This document shows, in pieces, positions 11,970 to 24,180 of a stretch of DNA of 64,000 nt. Source of the stretch: Chiridota heheva. Lineage: Eukaryota > Echinodermata > Holothuroidea > Apodida > Chiridotidae. The stretch lies in assembly GCA_020152595.1 (NCBI GenBank), contig JAIGNY010000088.1, forward strand, positions 470,001-534,000, in the 5' to 3' direction. Numbering within the stretch: the stretch's first letter is position 1; each line of letters starts with the position of its first letter. The notes below the pieces were generated by a model. It made no database searches. It had not been told where the DNA came from and saw only the letters and a program-made list of their open reading frames with translations. A program made the position numbers and the translations under genes.

Positions 11970-12533
11970 TTAAAGGAATATTCCCATGAATTTTAATTTT
12001 TTCATATATGATTGAGAAAATTTGTAGAAACAAAATGGTGAAAAAACTATGTTAATATCTTTTTCTGTTTAAAAGTTATTACAATTTGAAAGTGTAGAAA
12101 AATGTTATTAAAAACACCTCGTACAGTGTATGTCCTTCAGCTTGGTGATGTCATCAAGGCAAATCCAGCACAGTTCTTATGTATTTCTTATCAATTTAAT
12201 CACATTTCTTTACATTATCGAACAGCACTTTATAATTTACAAGAAAGCATTTTTCATTTTTTTCTTGGAGTACATCACATTTACAATGAGAAAAATAATC
12301 CAAATCATTTTTTTTTAAAAACTTTTACAAAAGATGTTTTGTTGAAATTGTCTCTAATGACATCACAGATGTTGCCAATCAGTCACTTTTGTCCAAATTC
12401 AATTTTCTTTTTTTAATTTGTTACTTCTAAACAGAATAAGATATTAAAATAGTTTTTTTTTCACCAATTTTGTTTTGAAACAATTTCTCTATCATATATG
12501 AACAAATGAAAATCCATGGGAATATTCCTTTAA
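11970..12533. mobile_element. TTAAAGGAATATTCC palindromic element, complete
   Basis: The left end TTAAAGGAATATTCCCATG and the right end CATGGGAATATTCCTTTAA are exact inverted repeats. The arms stay complementary for over 100 bp (for example ACAAAATGGTGAAAAAACTA against TAGTTTTTTTTTCACCAATT). TTAA at both outer ends is what TTAA-targeting (piggyBac-like) elements leave. The interior includes GATGTCATCAAGGCAAATCC and its inverse. Open frames inside are by-products of AT-rich text; there is no transposase. Confidence 0.75.
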
Positions 12534-13679
12534 AATCAAGCAAAATGAATAAGGCATGAAAAATGTGACTGGAATTAGGGGGTGAGGATGTTTAAAAAGC
12601 ATTGGTTACAGACTTGCCAAATTGCAGCCTGTTTTTTTTTTTTTTTTTTTTGGGGGGGGAGGGGAATGTTCATGCTGAAATTTATTTATTGGTTCATACA
12701 AAGTATATTTCTAATAAATAAATTAATACATCTATAAAAAAAAAACCGGTTTATCAAAGAACTAAGCAAAAAGCAATAACAATTAAGATAGCACAATTGC
12801 CTTAAAACATACATGATTCTTCCATACTTTTTCACCAAATTATGCTTCAAAATTCATCTTGCATAATTACATTTTTTCTTGTTACAAAAATTCATTTTAA
12901 TTAAATTCTATCACAGCATCTATGTCGTAACTAATTTCTGTCAATTCTGCACATGCATTCACATTCATGAGTAACATGGTTATGAATAATAACCCTCAAA
13001 ATAGTGCATGGAGAATTCTTCACTTTATTAAAATTGAGAAACGATATCACTTTACAGAAAATAACATCATGTACGATCAAAATGAGCAAAGAAAAATGTA
13101 CAATGTGATTTAACGTTCCACATGATCTTATTGTTCCTAAAGATGAGGAATCATAATTAAAATGTGGTGGGTACATTCGTTTGCAAAACAATTACTGATT
13201 GGCCCGAGTGCACATTGTACCATTAAACTTTGACCAATAAAAACATGCTTTAAAATAAATAAAGGAAAGGAAAGGATAAAGTAAGAGACATCCAAGGGAA
13301 ATTTGTAAATTGAAAAATGAAAACAAAACCAAAAAAGGAAAGAGAAAGAATTCATTAATTCTACTCAAAAGTTACAAACATTTCCTGTTTTCTGAATATG
13401 CCAAGATATCAACCAATCTCCTTTCTTCCGTCATATTCATATAAAATATGTTAAAATTTGACTTATTAACACTTACGAGTAGGATTGCTTATCAAACACT
13501 AAATAAACAGGAAGATGAATTATTGTGTATAATTAAATTTCAAATTGAAAAGCGAATTCCAGCATCAATTGTTCCGATACATGATGGCTACAATATAATT
13601 AGGGCAAAATGAAAAATATGTAAATTTCCGACTAACCTTGTAGAAAACGTATCAAACATAAAAGCAATGGAAATGTAAT
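12534..13679. other. AT-rich non-coding interval
   Basis: Contains a poly-T/G run (about 12630-12665) and a short AAAGGAAAGGAAAGG tract (13261). No exon or repeat boundary recognised. Confidence 0.4.
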
Positions 13680-13937
13680 TACCGTATTCAACATATTAAG
13701 TGCCCCTGCTCTAATAAGCACCCAACCAACAATTTTTTACTGATAAAAAAATGATTTATTTGACTAATTTGAAGATTTAAAACAAATTTTGTTACATTAA
13801 TTGCTTATTTTCTGTCTGACGCTCAATATATTTTTGTGGTGGAGTATAGAACCAGTTCACACGATGCAATTCAAATAGCACACTGGCCAAGAAAGTAGCG
13901 CAATTCTATTTTCGTAAGTTTTACGTCGAATACGGTA
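13680..13937. mobile_element. TACCGTATTC-ended element
   Basis: Perfect 10-bp terminal inverted repeats TACCGTATTC and GAATACGGTA enclose 258 bp. The subterminal ATTAAGTGCCCCTGC resembles the other copies at 41646, 48612 and 54628. Non-coding. Confidence 0.7.
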
Positions 13938-14287
13938 AATGATATTGAGAATTTATGAGACATAAAAAAAGAGTTACAAAAATGGGTAAAAAAAAGTGAG
14001 TCAAACTTAAAATTGTTTGGAGATTTGTTCTAGGCTTCAGCATTACATTTGAATATTCAGTAAGCAAATAAATCTAAAAATATCTTGCCTTTATTATATT
14101 ACACCACTTAGATTTCAAGAAATGTTTCTAAGAAAGACCTGACTTTGACCTGAATTCTTAGTTAGGGGCCCCTACTGTCTTGGAGATCTCCTGGACTGCT
14201 GGTTATAATGCTACAATGAAAAAAGTTTGTTTGTTTGATAAGGGCTTAACGGAACCACCACAACGGGGGTCAAATTGTGCCTGAGAT

Positions 14288-14412
14288 GTTAGATCATTCT
14301 AGAGGTAGGAAAGAAAGAAAACAGGGGAAAATGAGAGAAATACAAGAACTAAAAGTCAGAAAGCTGGGATTGAGAGAAGAGGTGCATGGGTGAAAACAAG
14401 TAGAGAGAGGGG
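14288..14412 (+). repeat. Dispersed A/G-rich repeat shared with 9385-9497
   Basis: Carries GATCATTCTAGAGGTAGGAA, GTCAGAAAGCTGGGATTG and GAGGTGCATGGGTGAAA, matching the extra segment inside the second 4.6-kb unit. The family is unknown. Downstream to about 15060 there is unassigned G/A-rich sequence that may belong to the same element. Confidence 0.5.
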
Positions 14413-15060
14413 AGGAGGGGGTGGAAGAGGAGGACTAAATATGGTTGTAGAGGGAACAATGAAGAAATTTGGATAATAATGCTCTCTCTGCATGGCTTCT
14501 GCCAATGTAAAACCATTTTGGTCATATACACTGACATTGAAGAAATCTGAAAATAGCTGTACATAAATATTTGAAATTCTGGTAAGCTGGTTAGTGTCCC
14601 AACAGTTTTGTACAAAATTGTAGCTAGGCTAGACAAATAGAGTGTGTTGCTTCAGGTATGAACTCATTTAAATGTGAAGTGAAAAGATTGAAGTGGCATT
14701 ACGCTGCATCCTGATAAATGTGGCAGCTGGTTGGGGTATGTGAGAAAGAACTTACTTCTGTTCAGAACATAAAAGTCTCTGTTTATATTCATTTTGTTTG
14801 TACTTTAAACTGATATGGTTAACTAGAGAAATGAATGAATTTAGTGCCTTGAGTGGTTGCCATTGTACAGTATGCACAAAAATTAAATCACCATGTATTG
14901 GCACAGCTGAAACTTGAAAGGGGAGGGTAAGGAATAGGTGGAAAATTTGTAAGGTGGGTAAGCATATAAAGTAAGGAAAGGTATGAAGGAACCAGCGGTG
15001 GATAGCAAAAGGTGTGTTAGGGGTTTTCTCCATGTTCCGTCCTCACCCCTCCTTCTTCAG

Positions 15061-15779
15061 TTCCATTCCGGGGAATGTGAAATGCAAATGAGAGATATTC
15101 TTGAAGGTCTCTTGAGAAGACAAATTAAATAGCCTTAGTCAGGGTATGTATATTAAAAGACAGTAAAACCAAAATTCATACATACACAAATGTTCATACA
15201 CTCCCACTACTTAAACCTCTTCACACTTCTCAAAACTGGGCCCTGTTGATTTCAGCAATCACATGAACATCACCTTTGTCGATATAGTCAAAATATTTTC
15301 TTTTAATTTTCACTTCAATATCATCAATGTTTTAAAATAACTCACTAAATCATTCTTAAATTTACATTTTAAAAGAAAGTGACAAAATCTTTAAAAGGTG
15401 GTTTAAACTTTTTCATCTTTGACTATACACAGAATCAAACATGGCATCAAAATTATCAGCAACTGCATTGGTTGGTTGGGGTCAAAGGCAACACTAATTA
15501 CATTCATTCCTAAAACAAAGTTTCAAATTTCCTAAAAGGAAATTTCAAATACATTGACAATTATGATATGCTGGGAATTAATAATGTTATAGTAATCAAT
15601 TATATAACTACAATTACAATTGAACATAACTCTGCAAAGCTGAGCCCATCAAAATCCTCTGGAGAAAAGGCAATCAAAAATGAAAAAGTAATTTGAATCA
15701 GACATAAATTACTAAAACCAAAAATTCCCTATTTAGATGCTTCCTACACTTATTGATTTATGGATAGATATACAACAAC
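15061..15779. other. Non-coding interval, nothing recognised
   Basis: AT-rich sequence without splice-bounded open frames or repeat ends that I could identify. Confidence 0.4.
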
Positions 15780-15881
15780 TTAACCCTTACTCTACCACAC
15801 GGCGAGCCGTTTTGAGTGCCGTATCTTTGGTTCCGCCTCCCAAGTGCATTTTCCAAAAAGTGCTGGTAGAGTAAGGGTTAA
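15780..15881. mobile_element. TTAACCCTTACTCTACCA MITE, copy 1
   Basis: Begins TTAACCCTTACTCTACCAC and ends GCTGGTAGAGTAAGGGTTAA, an ~18-bp inverted repeat including TTAA on both sides; 102 bp in all. A TTAA duplication followed by CCC is the pattern of piggyBac-type ends. The inner sequence GCATTTTCCAAAAAGTGCTG is shared with the copy at 16018. Confidence 0.75.
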
Positions 15882-16017
15882 TCAAGCTGCGACAAATACG
15901 CCAACTCGAAAATATATGCCGCATGATACCGGTGGGCAGCCCAGTGGGTCACTGAAGTGGAACAGGTCCAACTCTGCTGCTTGAAAGACAGAAGACCCTT
16001 CAATAATCAGCCCTTGA

Positions 16018-16126
16018 TTAACCCTTACTCTACCACGTGGTGATATTATCACCGTTTTGGATGCCCCATCATTGGCTCTGCCTCCCGAGCGCATTTTCCA
16101 AAAAGTGCTGGTAGAGTAAGGGTTAG
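16018..16126. mobile_element. TTAACCCTTACTCTACCA MITE, copy 2
   Basis: Same termini and interior as 15780-15881, in the same orientation 238 bp away. The right TTAA has become TTAG. Copy 2 has an extra GTGATATTATCAC palindrome near its left end, absent in copy 1. Confidence 0.75.
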
Positions 16127-18787
16127 GAATAGAGAAAATGTGCTATGAACATAAAAATAACAAAAAGTTTTCATCAAAATTGGTTAAAAATTGCCATTTA
16201 AATCATTTTGAATTTTCAGGCCTTATTATAATGAGATTATGCAAATTTTTATTGAAATTTTGTGATGCTACGACAAGAACACCTTATGAATTTCCTTATG
16301 TTAACTTATTGTTTTTCAATCCTCCACCATTATTAGTTAATTGGGAGCAGTGAAACATGAACAAAAGGTTTTAAATCTCCACATACACACCCTTTAATAA
16401 TCTGATGATTTTCAGTGCCTGAAATTTGAAGGATTACATTAAAGACTTGTCTCTCTTTCATACAACACAACATTTGCTTACATTGAAAATTCTTTTAACA
16501 TTAAATTAAAGACTACTCTGCTCATTAATTAATCTAAATCTCATTCTGGTGCACAAAAAATCTTTACCTGTCCATACCTGTAAGAAATCTTAATCTTAAT
16601 TCATTTCAACAACAGCAGCTAGAGCACGTACACCTTAAGTAATAAATCATTCCTATAAAAACACACGGATATAATGATCGAACCTCGATCTTACAAAACT
16701 TTCCTTGACTACAATCTTCTGATAAGATTGGTTGACTGTCTGAATTAATTGCATCCCTTCCAGGCATGACGATCTTCAATGCACGTAATGAGTCTAATCC
16801 TCGGAGCAATAAAAAGATCAAAAAGCTAAAAAAAATATCAAAAAAACCAAAAAAGTGTTCTGAGCATCCACACCTAGGAAACTTTTCACACTTATTTTCT
16901 TCATTGTGATGTCGCAAACTATTTGCCGACTGAGGTATGACGTCAAAAGAGAAAGAGCTTCATTAACGTCATTACTCTGAACCCCAGGAATATACGTCCC
17001 AATTCCCAAAGCAAAACATGAACGCTCAATCCAAATACCCATCAAAACAGTTCCTGTACAATTAGCAGCAATGCTCACACGACTTAACTCGACGTTTTTA
17101 TTTGCTTACATATTCTCCAGGGTCGTACTAAATGAAACGAATGATGAACATCAATATGTGGAGTAGAGTGATGAACTAATTAATGTGGAAATGATTCTGA
17201 AGTATTATCTTTTTGGTATACATGGTTTTCTGGTCAGTTCTGGTGATTAGATTTTGAGATGTTTGTAAGATATCACAAATGACAAAAAATTGTCGATAAT
17301 GGAAAAACAATTGGCAAGGTTAAACATCCAGAAGTCTGATAAATTTGTTCTGTTAACATGTAGCTTTTGTAAACATCCATGAGCACTAAACTCAAACTAG
17401 GTAATTTGGATATATACTGCATGGCAAAGACAAATTTTGAAAAGGCATGAGCAAGAGAGTATGATTGCAGTATTAATCTATACCTTTTCTACTAATAACA
17501 CATGGATACAAATCATATACAAGCAATCTTGTAGACGTTTCCTTTAAATAATTGCAATAAAATCTCTCTGAAAAGAAACCAATGGACTTAACATTTCATA
17601 AAATAAAGAAAATGATTTAGATTTCAATAAAAGAATCATTATAAATGATACATTATAAACAATAAAAAACATATGAAAATTCTATAGATATTTGAAAATT
17701 TTGAAAACTGACAGTTTGAATGTGCTAAAATTACTGAGCTTTTAAAAATATGTTCCTTGTTTTCTCAAAAAGTTGTAGCAAACACATATAAAATGGGAGT
17801 GAAAAATATCTAACTATTATATTAATTAAGGAAAATATCTCATTTTTAAAAATTCTCCCCCCCCCCCCCCTCCCTCTGCTCCCTCCTCAAGATAATTTTT
17901 CTGGAATAAATTATAATTTGAATTGCATAAAGGTTTGCCTGTTAGGATGGCAATATGCATCAAGATAATTTAGCAAAGTGAAGACCAAAAAGTAAGCTAT
18001 TTATGAAAAAGTTTTGAGTTCCTATTTTAGCTCTTTTCTTTGACTGCACAAGACCTGCAAAGAGTAATACTTTTGAAGCTTAACCTCCACAAAAATAAAA
18101 TAAATTAGGCTTTTGTTCACGCAGCATTGTCTTGTAATTCAAGAGATACCCCTGCCTTCCAAGCATTTAATCAGATTAGTGACATTTTACAAATTGTAAA
18201 TAAATATTAGCTGTGACCTCATGGTAATAATTCTTGAGAATCAAAAGAAAGATTACAAAAAAAACATCCGAGTAAATTACCACCTGTCAGTCTGCAGAAA
18301 AACAAAACAATGTTTGACACAAAGTGACAGCCAAGGTATCACTTTAATTAAATCTCTTACAAGACATTCATGTTGTGTTTCAAGCAACTGACAATGTCTC
18401 TGGGGGGATAATAGAGGCCTTCACAGTTTGTGCTGCCAAAAACTTATTTGGAAAAAAAAATGCAAGCAGTGTTGGGTTTATTTCTATATAGCTGTTTTTT
18501 GTAATGATAGATGCTCAGATTGTGAACAGATGATAGCTTTCATTTTACTATCAGAACAAAATGCACTTTGGATCAGTGACTTTTAAAGGTTATAAAGATA
18601 AACTTCTTATCACTGATAAAGATTTTCATCATAACAATCTTATATTTCCTGCTCCATTTCTTACAAGATTCTTGATGCCAGATAAACCATTTTTTTTTAT
18701 TATTAAAGATGAATAATTGAAGATGTTGTACTCATACAAGAAACAGATATTAGTAATCTGCATCTGCTACATTCATATTTAAATCAC
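16127..18787. other. Mostly featureless interval with one GC-richer patch
   Basis: No exon was recognised. About 16600-17110 is less AT-rich than its surroundings and holds a CRE-like palindrome TGACGTCA at 16938-16945 plus AACGTCAT at about 16973. A C-run lies near 17858. I cannot assign a function; minus-strand open frames in the patch have no family resemblance. Confidence 0.35.
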
Positions 18788-19249
18788 TTACAGGGATATT
18801 CCTGCAAATTATCATTTTCATAAATACGATAGAAAAGCGACCTCACAGTGTGATGTCATCAAAGCAGATCCAAAACAATTATGATGAATTTTAATCACAC
18901 AAAAAAAAAAAAAAAAAAATGGTTTTTATAAGGTCCATGAGTATATGGGCAAAGTACATTCTTGTGAAGTGTATGTTATACCCCATCTCAATAAACAAAC
19001 AAGAAATGCTTCCAGTAATTCAAAAAGAGGCAATTAATTTTCAAAGAAATACAACAATTTTCTTTGATTTGCCTTGATGACATCACACTGTACACTGTGA
19101 GGTCACTTTTCCACACACTCGCACAATTTTTGAAATATAATAACTCCTTAACAGAGAAAGATATCAACATGATTTTGGCCCCAAAATATTTCAATCATAG
19201 TCCTCTATTATATACATGAAATTTATAATTCACGGGAATATTTCTTTAA
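18788..19249. mobile_element. TTAAAGGAATATTCC family, diverged copy
   Basis: The left end TTACAGGGATATTCCTGC and the right end GGGAATATTTCTTTAA are inverted. Inner arms GACCTCACAGTGTGATGTCA and TGATGACATCACACTGTACA are also inverted. A poly-A lies at 18900. Same architecture as 11970-12533 with a different interior. Confidence 0.65.
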
Positions 19250-19704
19250 AGATTAATTATTTAAGATGCCGTGAAAATGTGCATCAGGACCTCAATGGTT
19301 GTTGTAAGAAATTTGATCTACTTAGCAATGCAGCTATTAAATTAGAAACATCAAAATCGGTCACTTGGAAATAACAAATCACATATGCAAGAATGCGGAA
19401 AACATTGCTAACTTCTTTCTTAACCCAGAATATTTCCTTTATAACAGACTTAATACATATATTTCTAATCGAACTTTTATTACTATATTTATGCTGGCCC
19501 AGTTCCACAAACACTTCCCTCAAGGGAAACTACAAATATCATTGCAAAACATTTGGGTCATCTCGCACATTGCTTTTCTTATCAAAGAAAATTTAATATG
19601 GGTCTTGTTTACACAGATATAAAAGCACATTGAAGAGCGGATAACAAGATACTCAAGACCACTAGCCTCAAGGCACTGTGAATAGCGCTCTAAAACCGTG
19701 TTCT

Positions 19705-20053
19705 CACTTGAATACAAGCTGCGATCAGACCTACTGTAGGCGATCAGATCAGCTCATTTTTTACTTTGAGAATGCTCACCGTATCTGATTGCAGTCACTT
19801 GATCTTTATCCTAGTCGAGGGTAGGATTATAATCCGGAGCAGACAATCAGATCAACCAATGAAATTCACAAAAAACATCTGTAAACACAGATCAGTGACC
19901 TGCTATCAGGTTGGTTCTGCAATATCCTGTTTATTACTTTGTTTATTTCGCGTTAGCCTTTTCGAGAGATTTCGCAGGTTTTCCAATGACCCACCTTTTG
20001 GTTTACTCTTGTCCCAGTGGTTCTGATCTTGAGCTTGCACTCATGTGAGAAAA
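19705..20053. mobile_element. Inverted-repeat element with TTCTCAC ends
   Basis: The left end TTCTCACTTGAATACAAGCT continues GCGATCAGA; the right end carries TCTGATCTTGAGCTTGCA and CTCATGTGAGAA. These are inverted repeats of about 30 bp. The interior is rich in GATCAG motifs. Non-coding. Confidence 0.55.
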
Positions 20054-20456
20054 CTTGACATTGTTTTTGCTACAATCATCAAGCTTTGTTTATCGTCGGG
20101 ATCATGATTTAGTGAAAAGTGAAAACACTGCCCTAGGAGCACATGCGAAGGAGCCACCTTTTCTATGCTTACTATGTGTCATCATACACCAGCAATGAAG
20201 GCCAAGGACAATATCATCTTGGAGTGAAATACAAACAATGATGCGCTTATCTCATGAGCTGATTCACTTAATACACTATGACAAATTTACAGAGAAAACA
20301 AATTTTAAAGAAAAAGGACTTACAATACTCTTTTCTACCAATTAAAGGAGAAGGTTGACATGTTTGAATTCTGGATCCCACTGAATAATTTTCTTGAATG
20401 CTTTAAACAATACTGAAAGTCTCTCTAATGAGTACTGCAGCAAAATAAGTTAAATC

Positions 20457-20735
20457 CATACTAGAGATGGAAGGCCCATCACCAGCTTCCTTGGTGTAAA
20501 CAGATGAAAGGATATGGCCCCCATCCCCCTGGACAGACCCCCATCCCCTAGACAGGACAGCAGCCCATCACAGGTGAACTCCCCAGCAGTGTTGGTACTC
20601 ATTTCACAGCTGAGTGGACTGGAGAAAGTAGAGTTAAGTATTTTTCTAGGACACAATACAGTGCTTACAGTACCTTTCGCATACTGGCATATATGACTCC
20701 TTAAACACAGAGTCACTGCACCTCCTACTCGCAAT
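20457..20735 (-). repeat. tRNA-headed SINE, copy 1
   Basis: Shares with the copy at 60001 the body block CTCCCCAGCAGTGTTGGTAC, CATTTCACAGCTGAGTGGAC, GGACACAATACAGTGC and the head text TATGACTCCTTAAACACAG. The head end lies at the right, so the element reads on the minus strand. This copy has an internal duplication of CAGACCCCCATCCCC-like text and a damaged B box. Confidence 0.6.
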
Positions 20736-20740
20736 AAGGT

Positions 20741-22379
20741 TTAACACAAATTATTGATCACCACTCATGCTTTTTGGATTTCTTGCTTTTAGGTTGTGAC
20801 ATCAGATGGACATGGACACTCAACATATTCTCTGCAAAGTGAATATGATTCCTATATACGATCGTTAAGTACGTGCGAGATGCGATATTTTCTGGTGAAT
20901 TATTGCAAACAATGCGCTTCCTTTTTGGCAGAGCTGATCCTTTTAAACATAAATCATCATAAAAAGGGAATTGAATCATTTGATCTACAAGGTTTTCCCA
21001 GATTGCCCTTGACCTTATACAGAAAATACAAGGACATGTTCATACTATTCATGCACTGATATAAACTCTGTTGCAAAAAATAACAGAAAGCACCTTTTTG
21101 CATTGCATATGCATTGCAAAGAAAAGCAGTCATCACTTTTGGATGACCTTGATACAAGTATCACATATTTGTCAGGTTGCCTCAGGCTGCATGTCATGTA
21201 AAGAAACTTGTTGAAATGACACTTTTTTCACCAGCCAGGTCTTCCTTCTTAGTGTTATTTGCATCTCCAATTGCTCTTCCATCCATTCAATGCAATCCAA
21301 TCCAATCCGAGAATATCTCCTCAAGAATCTACCAATCCAGTGCAGATCTCATCCTGTCAGCAACTTTAGTTTCAAAACAGCTACTATATTTTGTCTTGCC
21401 CATGTTGGTTTCTTGCTTTTATTTCACCAATAAAGACACTTAAGTCAACACAAACATGTGACATATCACATGATTACATTACCATTTTGACATCATGCCT
21501 CAAGATGATGGCAACCATTTTATTTGCTTAACTGTATCACACTTCATACTTTTAACCACATCCAGGAAAGCAGAACCTCATACATTAAGTCACTGTTCTC
21601 AGTGGGTTACACAGGGGCAGGAATGGAGGAGGGACAGGGGATATACCCCCTAAAGAGATGTTACTTTCCTGTATGCATTGCTAACTTCATGGTTGGAAGG
21701 TGAGATTGTGAAACAGTTTTCAAATTAAAGGAAAATATTCAACAAATGTTGAATCTGCAAAGGTAGATGAGATTTTCTGATGCATTTAATGGAAACATAA
21801 TTGACTACTTTTCCACCTGGAACTGTTGAATTGATTTGGTTTATGCCCCCCAGAGATTTGACCCTTCCTACACTCCTGGTGGTTTGTTTTTAAATCTACG
21901 ATATGATTTTTTTTCCTCTTACTTTTTAAAGTTTAAATCCCCTAAGAAAATAGGTTGACTACAACAATGATTTTCTGCTTAAAAATTTGATTACAGACAG
22001 AAGATGAATCAAATACAAGTAATAGAATATACACTTGCTAACAAGAGTGTGTTAACATATCACGTTAAGTATAAATACTATTTCCATAAATGCTACATTC
22101 ATGACTCTATCAAACATCTTTGTCTGACAGAAAAATAATATACAAAACATCAAAGAATAAACAGAAAATACACTTTGTTGGCTTAAAATTTCCCAGAAAC
22201 TTAAAATTACAATCCCTAATATAATCAGGGCTGCATAAGAAAGTTTGGGGTATCAAAGTTAAGGTGGCGGAGGGGGTGGGGTATAATTTTACAGAAAGCT
22301 CAGCTGAAAATGAGTGCTGGCTTGGATCTTAAAGTCTCAAAACTTCTGAGAGTGAAAACTTGGGCTGGGGAGGTTTAAA
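20741..22379. other. Non-coding interval, nothing recognised
   Basis: AT-rich sequence. A short CAATCCAATCCAATCC run lies at 21294. No exon of the channel was seen here, although the next pore exon would be expected downstream. Confidence 0.4.
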
Positions 22380-22683
22380 AAGTTAAGTCACTTACTCAAA
22401 ATGTTCATTAAAAACAATCAAAATTGAGTCACTTATTGGGCCTGCGACAATGTTTACCTCAAGGCCTCACAATCTTCTTGGCAGGCATGATTATACATCA
22501 GCATAGGATTAGTTCTGTGATCAAGCAAGCTTATGACATCACAACTAGACTTATTTCAGTCATTTTCATACAAAGGTCACATAACTCCTTAAGAGAGTTA
22601 TGCTTTCTTCACCATTTTGTTTCTTTTGAAGTCCTCCTTCATAGAAGATGGACATGCTTGACCACTGAAATAATCCTTTAGAA
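22380..22683. repeat. Possible fragment of the TTAAAGGAATATTCC family
   Basis: CATAACTCCTTAAGAGAGTT, CTTATGACATCACAACTAGA and a terminal AATAATCCTTTAG resemble the right arm of the element at 18788-19249. The left boundary is unclear. Confidence 0.35.
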
Positions 22684-22826
22684 TTTGACAACAACATCAA
22701 GTGAAGATGAAATATATAACATCTCCAAGTATACATATTTTACTCTAAACATAAAAATACTATTTGCATTACTATTTTCAATTCATTGACATGGATAAGA
22801 AGTTATATAAAGCAAAATAGGCTTAC

Positions 22827-23145
22827 CTGAAATATTGCTATCCAAGCATATAATATATTGTCAAATGATATCGAATTCAAAAATGGATTTTGATCACTAA
22901 CACCACAGATGGTATAATATTGGTTCCAATCAACACATGACGTATTGTCTGATAAAAATGGAGTTTGATCATCATTGTAGATGGAATGCACACTTTGGTT
23001 ACATGTGGTATCTTTCACCATATATCTTGGCTTTGTGTTTTTTGCTTCATTCGTGCAGGATCTCAAACCTCCTGTATTTTGCATTGCGCATAAATAATCT
23101 TCATAAGGATCTTCCATAACTAAAAAGTCACTTAAATTTGTATAT
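22827..23145 (-). CDS. Cav3: T-type calcium channel alpha-1 (Cav3), domain I turret / pre-pore exon
   Basis: Third channel exon, separated from the S5 exon by an 833-bp intron. The acceptor is TTCTCTCAACAG and the donor is GTAAGC. One base completes the Leu codon, then exactly 106 codons follow, so the next exon begins in phase 0. The first two thirds ([17 protein letters not shown] onward) is the variable extracellular turret with several cysteines (LCAMQ, LRSC, TTCNQ) expected to form disulphides. The last third, [16 protein letters not shown] followed by [20 protein letters not shown], matches the strongly conserved Cav3 pre-pore segment. The selectivity-filter glutamate lies in the following exon (family motif TLEGW), which I could not find in the remaining 22.8 kb on either strand. 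NTS is a possible glycosylation site. Confidence 0.96.
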
Positions 23146-23978
23146 CTGTTGAGAGAAGGGGAGAAAATCCTGTAAAAATGCATTTATTTTGATATTCTAC
23201 AGAACAGGCAAACATGTAGGGGCACAAAACAAATTAATTAGCCCAAATTTGCAGCGAAATTATTCATATAGCACATCCAGTCATAAACATAGCCTATGCC
23301 TGATGTCAACACTGACAACAGTATAGATCTGAATGAGTTTTGGTTGAGTAACTTTCTTGTACTCATAATCCTCAGTCCGCCACAAATTAATTTCAGCTAG
23401 TTATTTTGATTTGAGCCCGAAGCGTGGGTGGGATTTGCCCACCAAAAGAAGGGGTGGCAAAAGTCACAAAATTAAACATGGCCAACTGAAAGCTGGGGAG
23501 CTAAAACACTAAAACATAAAATAAAAAAACAAAACACAAACTGATAAAAAATATGGGAAAAAAGATGTAAGATAAACAAACAAAAAATGTAAAACAAAAA
23601 TGTTCTTCCAAGAACTTTTTGAAGTTCGAAGAATTTTTAATACATGCAAAATTTATAACAATGAGTCTATAATTCCATAATTTTATCAAATTTGTTCAAA
23701 TTCAGTCTTTGCTGGCTTCTAGGTCCATTAAGGTTGAATTGGGATAGTTTTGAAGACCAACTTGTCGAGAAAAAATTGTGGGGCTTTGGGGATATTACAC
23801 AACAATGGATTTACAATTCTTGGAGATTTAAAAAATGTGCATATTATTTGAAATGTTTGACCTCAAATTCAAATCATTTTGATCGGATTTTTTTCTTCTT
23901 AATTACAATAATTTAAAAAGCTAGACTATGCTGCTTGTGACGCAAGAAAAAAAAATGAAAAATAAGAAATATACTTAC

Positions 23979-24150
23979 AGTGGTTTTGATATATTAGTTG
24001 GTAAATCTAGAAAGCACCTATTTCGTAGTAAACCCTTCCATAATTGCACTCCAATAATCCCAAATATAAAGAACACAAAGAAACACAACAGAAGAACATT
24101 CCCCAGCATAGGCAAGGTGTCTAGCAGGAGCATCACCAAAATACGAAGAC
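23979..24150 (-). CDS. Cav3: T-type calcium channel alpha-1 (Cav3), domain I S4-S5 linker and S5 exon
   Basis: Second channel exon, 14.5 kb downstream of the S4 exon on the minus strand. The acceptor is CTCACTGCAG after a CT-rich tract and the donor is GTAAGTAT. Two bases (GT) complete the Ser codon begun by the previous exon, 56 codons follow, and CT is left over. The peptide opens [18 protein letters not shown] (S4-S5 linker and start of S5), continues [19 protein letters not shown] (hydrophobic S5) and ends in the start of the turret, [19 protein letters not shown]. This is nearly invariant Cav3 domain I sequence. NIS is a possible N-glycosylation site on the extracellular side. No frame break. 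A 61-bp satellite begins about 30 bp upstream of the acceptor, so the branch point must lie in the short spacer or in the satellite itself. Confidence 0.96.
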
Positions 24151-24180
24151 CTGCAGTGAGAAAAAGGAAAGATTGAAAAG

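Noticed and set aside
16606..17078. Two overlapping minus-strand frames in a GC-richer patch
   Set aside because: No recognisable domain and no matched splice sites; not an exon of the channel.
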